Assembly: GCA_947095535.1 (NCBI GenBank)
Contig: OX352772.1
Span: 100,535,956-100,599,955 of the forward strand
DNA length: 64,000 nt
Reading direction: 5' to 3'
Source: Poecilobothrus nobilitatus
Lineage: Eukaryota > Arthropoda > Insecta > Diptera > Dolichopodidae
The notes below the pieces were generated by a model. That model made no database searches. It saw only the letters and a program-made list of their open reading frames with translations, and was not told where the DNA came from. Of the stretch, positions 24,490 through 37,770 are shown one piece after another. The first letter of the stretch is position 1. Each line of letters opens with the position of its first letter. The translations under genes and the position numbers were made by a program.

Positions 24490-27375
24490 TTATAAATTAT
24501 TTTACAATTCTAAGCAGTTCTTCAATGTCAACGAAGTTAAAACTGAAAAGCCATGATTTTACTTTCTTTAAAAATAAATTTAGGTTCCTAATGTTCTGAT
24601 ATCTTCCGGCACTTTGTTAAAAATTTTTGGTGCGACCATATTATTAAAACGACAGAAGTGAAATTTTCTTACAACGGGGAACTGATGCATATTTCATATA
24701 GTTACTTCTTAGATTGTACAAAGGAGTTTGTCTTACATTTAAATAACCACATCTAAAAAAAAATATTTTAAGTGTTTTGAAAAAGTAAAGATTCCTGATG
24801 GGTAAAATCTTTAAGTTACGAAACAAATTAAATGAATGAGTTAGTCGATGCTTTTTGCAGAATAGCATGTTTTTGAGATATTAGAAGTGGTTGGATCTTA
24901 TTAGCATGAACTCCTCCCCAGCATGAAATACCGTATTGAAGCCTAGAATGAAAGAGCGCATAATATACCTTAGAAGTTATTTCTGCAGAGCTATATAAAT
25001 TTACATGATATAACTGTCTGTTGATTTTACAAAAGTAAGATTTCAATTCAGACGAGTGTGCACTAGAATGGATCTAGAGTCAATAACTACTCCAAATATT
25101 TGTAAAAATTTACATTTTCAATATTAAAACAGAGAGAACTATATAAATTCGAAGAGATAGAAACACTATTACTTATTAAAGGGAATTTGGTGCAAATAGG
25201 ATCATGATAAAAAATAATATAGTCATAATTCAATCTTTTGTGAATGGAGAAATTTATGCATTTTGTTTTATAACTCAACGACAATTTGTGTTTGTAAAAC
25301 AAGCGACGCACAATGTCAATATCATGATTTAAGTTGCAAACCATATTCAAGTGGTTATCACAGGCATAAGTAAATGCCGTATCATTTGCAAAGGCCGTAG
25401 GAATTCCTTTAAAGTTTTGAATGAATAACGAATTGATAAGCACTAGAAATAGTATAGGTCCAAAAACGGAACCTTGTGGAACCCCACTCTCAATGTCTAA
25501 TAAATCACTGTAGTATCCTTTGTATTTTACATTTTATTTTCTGCCAGTAAGAGATGAATTCAGCCAATTATGAAAGATGCCTCTAAAACCCGCGTTAAAA
25601 AGCTTATTCAACAGAAGCTCATAGTTAACTAAGCTTTTGTAATATCTACAAATAAAGCCGAAGTGACTTTCATTTTATTAATGGAGTCAAAGATTTTCAT
25701 ACAAAATTTAGGAAGAGCATCTTCTGTAGATTTGCCACTGTGAAAGCCAAATTTATTGGCATGATAAAATTGATTTTTATTAAGAAATTTTAATATTCTA
25801 GACTTAATTGCTTTTTCAAAGATTTTAGAAACTAGTGGAAGTAACGAGATTGGTCTAAAGTTATTAATGTTCGAATAATTACCTTTTTAAAAAGAGGAAT
25901 TACTTCCGCAATTTTTAACTTATTTGGAAATACTCCAGAGTAAATATTTTGATTGAAAATATGCGTCAAAACATCAACGACATAAAATGAAATTTTTTAA
26001 AGATATTACTATTTAAACCATCTGCTGTTTTTGAATTAGAATTTTTCAAACTATTTATGATTTTATGTAATTCATAAGCATTTATAGGCTCAAAGAAGAA
26101 ACAGAAATCACGAAACACTTCATCATTTAGTAAGTTATCAGTAAGTGAGTTAAAGATATTAACAGAATATTTTTTATGATTGTTCGCAAAGTGTAAGTTG
26201 AACACATCGGCAATTGTTTTTGGGTCATGAATTGTAATATTATCTAATTTTCACGTAATTTCATTGAAGCGATAATTTTTATTTAAAATACAATTTACAA
26301 GTTGCCACTCTTTGTTGGTATTGTTCTATAAAACTCAAATTTATTTAAAAAATAATTATTTTTACAATTAACAGAAGCGCGATTTATATCCTTACATAGT
26401 TTTAAATAGTATTTCATTATTCTAATGTTAGTATCATTTCTCTTGACTTTCGATCTCATCTTATTTCGAATTTTAATTTTCTTAAGCAAATTATTTGAAA
26501 TCCAAGGTTTGAGTTTTTTGAACTTATTAGAACTAAAAGAATTTGATGAAGTACATTCATTAATGTATTTTTACAGAACAAAAATAAATTTATCATATGC
26601 AATAGATGAGTAGGAATTAAAATAAATTTCAGACCATGATTCAAAAAAAGTAAAGAAGATAATTTCCGAAAATCAATACGTTCAGTAAATATATTCACAT
26701 ATTTATCTTTACTAGTTAAACTTTTTCCATTTAGAAATTCAACATTAATCATAGTATGATCAGTTATATTAATATCATATACCTGTCCTTTTAAATAATG
26801 TGAGTTATTTTTATGAAACCTAAAATAAACATGATCTATGCAAGTAGAACTCAACTTAGAAAACCTAGTGGGAGTAGTTATAAGAGCCAAAAAACCAAAA
26901 CGTGACATCATAAATTTATAATCATCGACATCTTTAGAACTACTTCAAATATCTATATTCAAATCACCCAAAAGTATAACATTACTGTTTTTAATGTTGT
27001 TTAAAAAAACAGAAATTCCACTTATGATTGCATAATACTTAATATTGCATAATACATGATTGAAGCCTGTAAGCACTTACAAAACAATACTTAACTTCAT
27101 TAAGAAAGCACACTAATTTAAATATATCAGCAGTTAAATTAAAGCAATTAATATCACAATTTAAGTCATTTCTAATAAAAAAAGCGACACCACCTGAAGC
27201 ATAACTATTATTGCATGTAGCAAAAAAATTAAAATCAAGAATATGATAGTCGAATTTCTCATTATCAAATATCCATATTTCAGTTAAACAAATAATATCA
27301 GGAACTTTAGGAAGAACTGATAAATTAACAAGAAAATTATTAAAATTCTTTCACATACTTCTAATGTTCTAGCAA
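24490..27375 (-). pseudogene. LINE-4 ORF2: endonuclease and reverse transcriptase remains
   Basis: Minus strand, heavily broken. Endonuclease from about 27370 (ICLTEIWIFDNEKFDYHIL, SGGVAFFIRNDL) to 26600 (TCIDHVYFRF, NITDHTMINVEF). Linker 26489-26295. RT starts at 26205 (ELHKIINSLKNSNSKTADGL). The catalytic box at about 25390 reads AFANDTAFTYA where FADDTA is expected, so the first catalytic Asp is replaced by Asn. The C-terminus (PLYNLRSNYMKYASVPRCKK) continues after a shift to about 24500. Many stops; the element is dead. Confidence 0.75.
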
Positions 27376-27707
27376 ACTACAGTAAAATTTTTAGAAGAGT
27401 CCAAATCAAAACTATCACAGTTGTTGGAATGTCAATCACTGTCATCCAAATGTTTACAAACATTAGTAAAACTATTATCTACATTATTTACAAAACTACT
27501 GGCATTAATATTAAGAAGGCATATTAAGTAATAAACTATTTGCAGAAGGCATATTAAGTAATAAACTATTAGACATTATTCAGAAACAAAGAAAAAGCAA
27601 ACAAATTTAAAATAAAAAAAAGAGAAAAATAAGAAACAAAAAAAAAAATGTAATTTGAAAAAAAAAAAAATTGAATTTAAATAATAGCAAAAATAAATCT
27701 AAAATTA

Positions 27708-28574
27708 TTACGACAACTTATCCAAATCAGTACATTTTAAAATTCTTACATGTTTGTCGCCTTCTCTTTTTCTCATATATATTATTCCATTGCTTATCCA
27801 AACGTATTTGTAATCTTTTTCGAGTTGAACTGTTTCAGCTTTTTTTAATAATTCTCTCATATATTTAGTGAAGGAATCGTAAATATAAATCCGATTTTGC
27901 TCATCTTTGTCTTCATTCTCACCATCTTTGTCATCATTCTCACCAACATCAACAATATCCGTGTTTAATTTATTTTTATTCACTTTTCGTTTTTTCATTA
28001 TCTGTTGTTTTACCGTGATATATGAAAGTTTAACACAAACTATGCTGCTGATAGTACTGTTTTTATTTATTGTACTTGGAGAGGAGAGAATTTTAGAATA
28101 AATTTTTTTTCTTCTTAAATATCAGTGAGTGATATCGTTTTCTTTTAAATTAGCATTCAATCCAACATTAAGAACTTTTAAGACCTTAGATTTAACGTTG
28201 TCATCGTTAACATTTGGAATTCCCAAAATATCAATGTAATTCTGCAGTCGATATTGTTCTGACAAACTTATCTTATCTTTCAAAATACCCAGCTCGTGTT
28301 TTAGGCTCTTATTTTCACTTCTCAGTGCAATTAATTCTTCGTGATATTGTACTAGCAAGGTTTTGATGCATTTAATTTCTTCTGTTAAACTTTCCAAATT
28401 TATATAATTTGCGGTGGCATTTAATGAATTTGTTTTATCATTTAATTGAAAACTATTGTAACTTAAAAAGCTATTGTTAGTAGAGACATTTTGTAAAGTT
28501 TTAGATAAATTAAAATTTAATTTAGCTTTCTTAGACGTTTGAGTACATTTACCTCGAGAATTATTATTAGACAT
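27708..28574 (-). pseudogene. LINE-4 ORF1: coiled coil and FP-like domain, internally deleted
   Basis: The N-terminal part (28574-28122, from MSNNNSRGKC) is Ser/Asn-rich, then has a coiled-coil-like stretch (EEIKCIKTLLVQYHEELIAL) and the phrase YIDILGIPNVNDDNV usual before the ORF1 RNA-binding core. The C-terminal part (27998-27708) contains IYDSFTKYMRELLKKAETV and YKYVWISNGIIYMRKREG, the same FP/25K-like ending as in LINE-1 ORF1. The middle is missing or scrambled between about 28120 and 28000. Upstream in-frame codons back to 28643 encode a hydrophobic stretch and are probably 5' UTR. Confidence 0.65.
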
Positions 28575-28828
28575 TTTAATAAAAGAAAATATGTAAAAGT
28601 ATATGCAAAGATACAGGAAAAGAAATAGTACATGTGCACCCAACAGAGAAGTAAACTAAACTATTATTACTAATATTACATGTATAAGCTAAACATTCAT
28701 AGGTACTATGTGATGTGGCATATAGTAATATCTGTCAAATATGTATACTCATTTCTATTCTTTGTAATTTGTATTCTTTTTCTTTAACTCGCTATGTTGG
28801 GGGAGTCTGATTCAGAAGTAGGGGCATT

Positions 28829-29378
28829 AGTAAGGATATGGCAGGGCAAATGGCGGAGCTGTAAGCTTTCCTGGTAAAGATATGGCGGTGCAAATGGCGG
28901 AGCTTAAAGCTTTCCTGGTAAAGATATGGCGGTGCAAATAGCGGAGCTTTTAATCAGCAAAGCTTACCAGGTAAATATATGGCGGCGCAAATGGTGGAAC
29001 TTTTAAACGGCAAAGTTTTTAAGCGGTAAAGTACGAGTAAAAGATTTGTGTCTTTGATATTTTACATGACCATGTGGAGAGGAGCAAAACAATGGCGCTG
29101 CTGCTGCAACGGAGATTTTAAGCGCATGATAATGTGGAGAGGAGCAAAACAATGGTGCTGTGGCTGCAACGGAGTTTTTAAGCGGTAAAGTATGAGTAAA
29201 AGGCTTATGTGTTTGATATTTTAAATTTATTTAAAGATTTATTTTTATTAATAAAAGTTTTATTGATTTTGGAACTTAAGTTTAAACTTGATTTAATGTT
29301 TATATAAAAAATTTAAAAAAGTTTTTAAAGCTGGATTAAACATTGTAGAATTATTATTATCTTTGAGAAGCTTAATAA
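28829..29378 (+). repeat. Polinton left terminal inverted repeat with extra subterminal units
   Basis: Matches the complement of 60466-60060 with small differences. The outer part holds units of about 44 bp (ending ggcggagct) starting near 28831, 28875 and 28919, then a 53-bp variant at 28972; the right repeat has only one. Further in is an internal pair (tggagaggagcaaaacaatg at about 29076 and 29135). The inner part merges into the left-arm tandem repeats before being cut by a Helentron-like insertion at 29379. Confidence 0.85.
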
Positions 29379-30967
29379 TTATACCCGTACGATAGGATCG
29401 GGTATAATAAAATTACTCCTCCGTTTGTAACACCTCGAAATAAGCGAGCTAGATATACCTTCAAAGGTATGGATCGGATCAGAAAAAAATTCTAAGACTT
29501 TTGAGCCATGTCCGTCCGTCCGTCCGTCCGTCAGCACGCTAACTCAAAAACTAAGAAAGCTAGAATCTTGAAATTTACACAAAATATTTTGGGAGTAATT
29601 TGTAGGTTCCCTATTTTCTTTGGTTGAGTTTGGACCAAGCCTTAGGTAGCTCTCGAACACCTAACTTTTAGATCCCCACATTTTTTTTGCAATAGAGCTA
29701 TGAAATTTTAACTACTGATAGATCTCATAAAAATATTAATTTTATTTTTAATAACTTTTTTTTGTAGCCCCACCCGTTAGGGAGCTACAGCTCCCCAAAG
29801 GTTCAAAAAAGCTCTATATTTAAATTGTTATAGCACAAGTTGTATAAGGTATATCTTCATTTTGAAAACGCCAAACTATTACTACTTTTATTAGCTTTAA
29901 AAGTATATATACAATAAATATATATTTGTGGCATACGGTGTCTTAATTTACCGTTATGCGAAACTAAAATTTTGCAAAATCCTTTAACCCTTCTATCTTC
30001 TGAACGGGTTAAGTTGGAAACTTAAAATGAAATTTTGACAGAAGTTAGATCTTTGAAAATAAGTATGAGTCATTTCAGAAATTTTTTTTGTATCACCCCC
30101 CGTTTAGGAGCTGTAAGGAGTCAAAAACTGAAAATTTCCTATTTTTAAACACCTGTAACTTGAACACCTGTTAAAATTTTTTTGAAGTAATACACAAAAA
30201 TTAAAGCTTCAACATCATACTCTTATTTCTTTACAACTTTACAACTTTTTTTAATAATATAGGGTTACTTTATAATTGACGAAAGTGTTACTTGATTTTT
30301 TCAAATTTTCTAACAAATTTCTTTAAAACGAATTTTTTCCATTTTGTTTTACTCGATAATTTGAAATTGTTGAGGATATAATGCGTAGTACATAAAAATG
30401 CAAATAAATAAACAACATAACGGTTGCTTGAAGAATTTTTATTTATATGATATTAATATATATACATACGTATATAATATCATGTTTATTTACATATCGT
30501 ATATGTCACTAGTGAATGAATGATAAGAGTATAGATGTATATTATATAGCGCCGTATTTACATACATATATGTATTTTATTGTACTTATAAGAAATTATT
30601 CTGTCAATGGAATATTTAAATATAATATAATATAATATTTAAAATTATATTTACTATTTTGTACTAAGTAAATTTAATATACATTTACCGCTTAGTATTA
30701 AATTGTACTATAGAATATTTGAAAAACTTTTGGATTGATAATCGTTATGTGAAAGGTTAGAATCTGCTTTTGAAGAATGTACATATAAAAATATAGTTTG
30801 AATATATGTACAACCCATAGTTCTAGAAATTATAAAATTCGCCCAAATTATTTTAAAATAATAAAATATTAAAAAAATAATATTGTGAGCAGAGTGACAG
30901 GCTGTTAACATACTAACGGTTCGTACGGGTATCTAAGAGTTGACAAAGTTAACTGTATTCTTCCTCG
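29379..30967 (+). mobile_element. Helentron-like element, copy A (1589 bp)
   Basis: 5' TTATACCCGTACGATAGG with an immediate TACCCG...CGGGTA palindrome, then GTCCGTCC repeats about 125 bp in. The 3' subterminal complement is TTCGTACGGGTAT (30920-30932). A hairpin AGTTGAC/GTTAACT follows (30938-30954; one G-T type mismatch), then 13 nt ending CTTCCTCG and a T run. Related uninterrupted repeats (for example 37412-37430) show that the insertion went into a run of five T, with TT as part of the element or as a 2-bp duplication. No Rep/helicase gene. A 67-codon frame in it is not conserved as a gene. Confidence 0.7.
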
Positions 30968-31440
30968 TTTTTATTATAAAAAAATTTTCTTGATTATGGA
31001 ACTTAAGTTTAAACTTGATTTAATGTTTATATAAAAAAAGTTTTTAAAGCTGGATTAAAATTTGGTATTATCTTTGAGAAGCTTTAAAATTTTTATTATA
31101 AAAAAATGTTCTTGATTATGGAACTTAAGTTTAAACTTATATAAAAAAAGTTTTTAAAGCTGGATTAAAATTTAGTGAATTATTATTATCTTTGAGAAGC
31201 TTAATAATTTTTATTAATAAAAGTTTTATTGATTTTGGAACTTAAGTTTAAACTTGATTTAATATTTATATAAAAAGTTTTTAAAGCTGGATTAAAAAGT
31301 GTTGAATTTTTATTATCTTTAAGAAGCTTAATAATTATTTTATTAAAAGTTAATATTTATATAAAAAGTTTTTAAAGCTGGATTAAAAAGTGTTGAATTT
31401 TTTTTTATCTTTGAGAAGCTTTAAAATTGCTAAAAATTCA
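30968..31440. repeat. Left-arm tandem repeats (about 118 bp unit), first block
   Basis: Units contain ggaacttaagtttaaactt, a-gtttttaaagctggatta and atctttgagaagctt. Neighbouring units are complete or shortened. The same array occurs at 37163-37770 and, once or twice, inverted at the right end (about 59930-60180), so it belongs to the subterminal part of the Polinton. Confidence 0.8.
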
Positions 31441-32311
31441 GATAAATTCAAGCACTTCATTTTGAAAAGTTTTTTAAATTTAGTTTAAATACTTCATTAA
31501 AAATTTAGTATATTAAAATAAAGCTTGGTTTAAATATAGAATATAGAATGTATTATAAAAATAAAATTATTATAAAAATATTCTGTTGACTAGTTTTTTC
31601 GTCAACAAAAACCCATGTTGTTTTGCAATGATATTTAAGAAAATGTAGAGTTTAAAAGCTAATATAAAAATAATAAAAAGTTTTTATAATATTGGATGGA
31701 AAAAAAACAAATAAAAGTAACTTAAACAAATTTTATTTATGAACATAATTTAAATGAATTTTTTTTTTTTTTTTATTTATTATGCAAAAACAACAAAAAA
31801 TTTATGTCTTTGATATTTTAAATTAGTGAAATGATCTAATATTTTATTTAAAGTGCTGAATATTCTAAATTAGACTAAAAACATATGAAAAGTTTAAAGT
31901 TGAAAAAAAGTTTAAAGTTTGGTTTAAATACCAATTTTTTATTATTAAAATTTAAACTTGATTTAATATTTATCTGAAAAATATTTTAAAAAGTTTTTAA
32001 AACTTGATTTGAACACATAATGAATACAAAATAATTTTTAAATGGAACGTTTTGTTATTCTCGTAATACAATGTAAATTAGACTTTTGGTAAATATGTTT
32101 TTACTTTAATAAAAGCTTTGAGTTAATGGTTGAAATTATATTGTTAATAATATAAGCTATTAAAAAAATAGAAATACAAATTGAAAACATGATCAAGTTC
32201 AAGTTAAAAGTAAACAAAAAAAATGAAAAAAAACTTGGGTTTAAAAAGTTGTTTTAAATATTAAATAACAGCATTGCATTTTTTACTTTACTGTTTATAA
32301 ATTTTTATTCA
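31441..32311. other. Left-arm non-coding sequence, duplicate of 37760-38706
   Basis: AT-rich sequence downstream of the truncated integrase piece. It follows 37760-38706 closely in order (for example tagtgaaatgatctaatat, ggaacgttttgttattctcg), with a deletion of about 60 bp near 31786. No gene. Confidence 0.75.
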
Positions 32312-32611
32312 TTAAATAATATTTCGTTTATTTATCCATGAATCATGTTTTTTATCTAAACCAAGCCACCTAACCAAAACTTGATTTCCTTGTTTTCTTA
32401 TTATATTTTCTACAAGGTAAACATTAGGAAATTTAACAGATGTAAGTTCAGGTTCATAAAAACTGCCTTTTATTGGTTTTTGTGTGTAATCGAGTAAATT
32501 GTATGTTATTGGATCAGTTCTTTTTATTTTTGCTATGGTATAAATTTCTGTTGACCAATTAGGTTGATAACCTTTTGCAAATATACCTTTAAATTTACTT
32601 GTACGAACAAA
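32312..32611 (-). pseudogene. Integrase C-terminal fragment (duplicate)
   Basis: Encodes the last ~95 residues of the Polinton integrase, including the chromodomain (VYLVENIIRKQGNQVLVRWL), nearly identical to 38707-39003. It breaks off at 32611 (after the Leu/Arg region), where the sequence switches to the 3' flank of an inverted POLB copy. No catalytic core is present, so it is a by-product of the left-arm duplication. Confidence 0.85.
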
Positions 32612-35600
32612 TAAAATAGAGTGAAGATATGAAAAGTTTTTTAAAGTTTGGTTATGATAAATCGAAGTATTCTTAATACTGTAAAACTTGTGTTCAAAAA
32701 GTTATTTTTATAAGTAAAAAACAGTTTGCATTTCATAATAAAAGTTTGTTTTGTTTTTTCATTAAAAACTATATTAAAAATTTTAATTATAAATTTCCTT
32801 AAATTAAGCTTGCAGTAGTTACATAATTTGTACAATAATTACAATAAAGTTTATATAAATTAATTTAAGTTACAATGACCTCATACAAGGGTATGAATTT
32901 TATCATGTAATATATATCTCTTATTATCTAAAGAACTTAAAGCTATTTTATTTAAGTTTTGAGTGTAAATTACATGTAAATATGATTTAAAATTATTCAT
33001 TTCTCTATATATAATTTTATTTTTTAATAGACAGTCTTTATAATTATTTAAATTGAGGTCATTTACAACATATTTTTTCACACCTTTTGCCTTTTTTACC
33101 TGATCACCCTGAAACGACTCAAGATAATACATTTTTGATCTTAAACCAATAAATTCAGAAACAATTCTACCATTGAATTCATCTTTAAATAATCCAAGTT
33201 TTTTTTTATTTAATAAAGGCAATTTGTATGGGTTTTCAGAAGTATAATCAGAAGTATCAAAATGTATGGCTAAATCTTTATGTATATCAGAATAAAAATC
33301 ATCTGTTTGTATAGTATAAATGAAACTGTCGGTATCAGTATAATTTAATAAAGAAACTCTATTACCATATTTTGCTTTAATATAATTATAGTGAAAATCA
33401 TACATTAGAATTTTGGATTGTTCTATCACACAGAAATCTAAATATATCGGTTTGTTATAAAGAACTTGGGATTTATTAAGTTGAATTGCAATTAAATTTT
33501 CAGCAAATCTAGATGAACTATGGTAATTAGGTTTTGCTATTAGAGCTCGAGCACCCAAATGTCTCCCTTCACTTTCCCATAAAGTAGCTATTTTCACATT
33601 GACTCTCTTGTCATCATTCTCCATAGTTTTTCCGAAAACGGCATTATTCATTAATTTAAAAAAGTCTTTCTCAAAATTATTTAATGCATTAGTTCTGTGC
33701 ATGTTATTTAAATCAATGTACTTTTTTCAACCAATCAGATTGCTGAATATTTAGATCAAGCAATAATTTTCGTATTTTGCTACCGATCGGATCATGAAGA
33801 TTCTGTAGATATTCTAAATCTACTTCTAAAACATACCCTATTTCCGAATCATCTGAAATTTCTATTACATTAATACTATCGGGATTGTCAACCCACTGAA
33901 AACTTTTATATGGTACATATTGAGACATTGCCCAGCCATATAAATTATTTGCATCTAAATAAACAATATACATATGGTGAATTTTCTTCTTTTTTATAAT
34001 ATTCCCCCATATATTTATTGTTGGCTTTTGAATGTCTTAAGGAATATTGACTAATACCACCACGTATTCCTTTTTGGAAAAAATTGTACATATTAATATC
34101 AGTTAATAACTCTAACTCAACACCTGCATATTTTAACATAGCAGCCCAAGTAAGGCCCGGTGCAGTGCAAAAATTAGCAGGATTTAGTTTATAAATTTTT
34201 CTACATATTTCTCGGAAATTTTAAAAAACATCTGTCAATATTAACACATCAGTTTTTAAGTATATTTTCATGTAATCCGCGCGATTTTTACAATTAAATG
34301 TGAACCATACGGTAGTTGCGTGATTATAGTCAGTATTAGAACAAGCGGTATTTGTCATTCAGTTCTTAAATGCTTCCTGATGTGGTAAACATTCCTCATA
34401 AAGTTTTTCTATCGAATCAATGTATTCATACGGGTAAACTCCTTTCCGCCTCATTAATTCAAATTTTTCCTCGGAATCAAATACTTTTCTGTCGTGTTCT
34501 AAATTCTCTTTATTTAAATTGCTACATAATGAGTCAAGGCTTGAGGGCATAAATCTAAAACTATCAAGAAAACGTAAATAAAAATGATTGTCTCCGTCAA
34601 GACTAATTTGTTCGGTCAGTGAAATATAAAGTTCTTTATTTAAAGGTAATACAGCAATATTACCTTTAATTTCATTCAAGACCCTAAACAATAAATGACA
34701 ATCGTATTTTGAAAAATTATGGAAAAATATAGGAAAACGAGGAAGAATACAGTTGCCTTTGTCAACTCTTAGATACCCGTACGAACCGTTAGTATGTTAA
34801 CAGCCTGTCACTCTGCTCACAATATTATTTTTTTAATATTTTATTATTTTAAAATAATTTGGGCGAATTTTATAATTTCTAGAACTATGGGTTGTACATA
34901 TATTCAAACTATATGTTTATATGTACATTCTTCAAAAGCAGATTCTAACCTTTCACATAACGATTATCAATCCAAAACTTTTTCAAATATTCTATAGTAC
35001 CATTTAATACTAAGCGGTAAATGTATATTAAATTTACTTAGTACAAAATAGTAAATATAATTTTAAATATTATATTATATTATATTTAAATATTCCATTG
35101 ACAGAATAATTTCTTATAAGTACAATAAAATACATATATATATGTAAATACGGCGCTATATAATATACATCTATACTCTTATCATTCATTCACTAGTGAC
35201 ATATACGATATGTAAATAAACATGATATTATATACGTATGTATATATATTAATATCATATAAATAAAAATTCTTCAAGCAACCGTTATGTTGTTTATTTA
35301 TTTGCATTTTTATGTACTACGCATTATATCCTCAACAATTTCAAATTATCGAGTAAAACAAAATGGAAAAAATTCGTTTTAAAGAAATTTGTTAGAAAAT
35401 TTGAAAAAATCAAGTAACACTTTCGTCAATTATAAAGTAACCCTATATTATTAAAAAAAGTTGTTAACAGAAATAAGAGTATGATGTCGAAGCTTTAATT
35501 TTTGTGTATTACTTCAAAAAAATTTCAACAGGTGTTCAAGTTACAGGTGTTTAAAAATAGGAAATTTTCAGTTTTTGACTCCTTACAGCTCCTAAACGGG

Positions 35601-37162
35601 GGGTGATACAAAAAAAATTTCTGAAATGACGCATACTTATTTTCAAAGATCTAACTTCTGTCAAAATTTCATTTTAAGTTTCCAACTTAACCCGTTCAGA
35701 AGATAGAAGGGTTAAAGGATTTTGCAAAATTTTAGTTTCGCATAACGGTAAATTAAGACACCGTATGCCACAAATATATATTTATTGTATATATACTTTT
35801 AAAGCTAATAAAAGTAGTAATAGTTTGGCGTTTTCAAAATGAAGATATACCTTATACAACTTGTGCTATAACAATTTAAATATAGAGCTTTTTTGAACTT
35901 TTGGGGAGCTGTAGCTCCATAACGGGTGGGGCTACAAAAAAAAGTTATTAAAAATAAAATTAATATTTTTATGAGATCTATCAGTAGTTAAAATTTCATA
36001 GCTCTATTGCAAAAAAAATGTGGGGATCTAAAAGTTAGGTGTTCGAGAGCTACCTAAGGCTTGGTCCAAACTCAACCAAAAAAAATAGGGAACCTACAAA
36101 TTGCTCCCAAAATATTTTGTGTAAATTTCAAGATTCTAGCTTTCTTAGTTTTTGAGTTAGCGTGCTGACGGAAGGACGGACGGACAGACATGGCTCAAAA
36201 GTCTTAGAATTGTTTTTCTGATCCGATCCATACCTTTGAAGGTATATCTAGCTCGCTTATTTCGAGGTGTTACAAACGGAGGAGTAATTTTATTATACCC
36301 GATCCTATCGTACGGGTATAAAAATTAGGGCGTCTATATAATATGTTACATGAAAAATGTGCAGGGCCTCTATATCTACCTGAAAAATTACAATGATCTC
36401 TTACTCTATCAATATAGTCTAAAGACTTACTACAAATGTGACAATTCCTCTCTGTTAATTGGTGTAATTCTTCGTCCAATGTTAGATTTGCCATTGATTA
36501 CGGTGCCATGTGATGATTTTGAAATATGTTTGTGCATTTATTTACCAACGATGTTATAAACTTCTTAGCACAATCAACTCCTACAAACTCCTGATAACCA
36601 CTCAAAAAATCATCGAAAGTACATTTAAAATAATATGAAAATGCTATTGCCTATGTATATTTATAGTTGATGAAATTTCTGGATTAGGGTTACATGTGAA
36701 AATTGGTGATAAAATACTTTCAGCATCAGCATAAATCACAAAAGGAGTTTCCATTTGTTGTTGGTAATTTTTATATATTAGAGTGTTGTTGTCTTCAGTA
36801 GGAAGTATCGCAACAATTTTCTTGCACTCCTCCTTGTGTATAATAAGCTGTTGAGGATCATAGAAATGTTGCAAACAAGAATTACATATGTATATTTGAT
36901 GTTCATGATAAGTTATAGAACTCCGTAATAACTTCGAGAAATGCTTTATATAAACAAAGTGGAAGTTCTCATCTTTTTCAAGTAATAGTAGATTTACATG
37001 ATTTAGTTTTTCTTCTTTGGTTATATAAAAAGGTCCAACAATTTGATGTTCTGCATTCTTATACTCCAATGCAAAAACATTAATGCTTATATCATCATTA
37101 ATTTCTTCAAAAATACGTAATTCGCTTAACTGTGCTGGAAATGACATACCCTCAAAATGCAG
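32612..37162 (-). pseudogene. POLB copy 2: inverted partial DNA polymerase B, split by copy B
   Basis: Minus-strand duplicate of most of the right-hand POLB (about 56797-59905), lacking the N-terminal zinc-finger part. Pieces: 37147-36644 (ExoI, VIYADAESIL), 36494-36325 (CHICSKSLDY), then Helentron-like copy B, 34737-34359 (Exo II side and VYPYEYIDSIEKLYEECL), 34139-33945 (YNFFQKGIRGGISQYS), 33973-33713 (palm motif A, DANNLYGWAMSQ) and 33702-32881 (KLMNNAVFGKTMEN, then the intact segment through motif C, NYTDTDSFIY). It keeps the finger/palm segment that the right copy has lost, but lacks two stretches (around 33783 and 33755) that the right copy has. Its stops and shifts are independent of those in the right copy. 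Confidence 0.85.
34738..36321 (-). mobile_element. Helentron-like element, copy B (1584 bp) inside POLB copy 2
   Basis: Read on the plus strand it begins CGAGGAAGAATACAG and ends CGTACGGGTATAA. The hairpin AGTTGcC/GTCAACT is near the 3' end (minus sense). Right-hand POLB (57590-57600 and 57862-57872) gives the empty site: seven A in the gene become four plus five around the element. So insertion added two bases at most and the flank at the 3' end is T. This places the insertion after the POLB duplication. Confidence 0.75.
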
Positions 37163-37770
37163 TTGAAAGATTTAAAGATTTATTTTTATTATAAAAAAAT
37201 TTTCTTGATTATGGAACTTAAGTTTAAACTTATTTTAATGTTTATATAAAAAAAGTTTTTAAAGCTGGATTAAAATTTGGTATTATCTTTGAGAAGCTTT
37301 AAAATTTTTATTATAAAAAAATTTTCTTGATTATGGAACTTAAGTTTAAACTTATATAAAAAAAGTTTTTAAAGCTGGATTAAAATTTAGTGAATTATTA
37401 TTATCTTTGAGAAGCTTAATAATTTTTATTATAAAAAAATTTTCTTGATTATGGAACTTAAGTTTAAACTTATATAAAAAAAGTTTTTAAAGCTAGATTA
37501 AAATTTAGTGAATTATTATTATCTTTGAGAAGCTTAATAATTTTTATTAATAAAAGTTTTATTGATTTTGGAACTTAAGTTTAAACTTGATTTAATATTT
37601 ATATAAAAAGTTTTTAAAGCTGGATTAAAAAGTGTTGAATTTTTATTATCTTTAAGAAGCTTAATAATTATTTTATTAAAAGTTAATATTTATATAAAAA
37701 GTTTTTAAAGCTGGATTAAAAAGTGTTGAATTTTTTTTTATCTTTGAGAAGCTTTAAAATTGCTAAATAT
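37163..37770. repeat. Left-arm tandem repeats (about 118 bp unit), second block
   Basis: Units with the phrase ggaacttaagtttaaactt start near 37213, 37334, 37451 and 37569 (spacings about 121, 117, 118), followed by two shortened units. The block begins abruptly at 37163, where the inverted POLB sequence ends (aaatgcagttga), so this point is a rearrangement junction. Confidence 0.8.

Noticed and set aside
28829..28990. CRISPR-like short regular repeats
   Set aside because: Units are adjacent without unique spacers, they diverge, and they sit at a Polinton terminus in a eukaryotic sequence.
30708..34997. Matching 67-codon frames at 30708-30911 (-) and 34794-34997 (+)
   Set aside because: They are identical because both lie in copies of the Helentron-like element. 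Copies C and D break the frame, so it is not a conserved gene.
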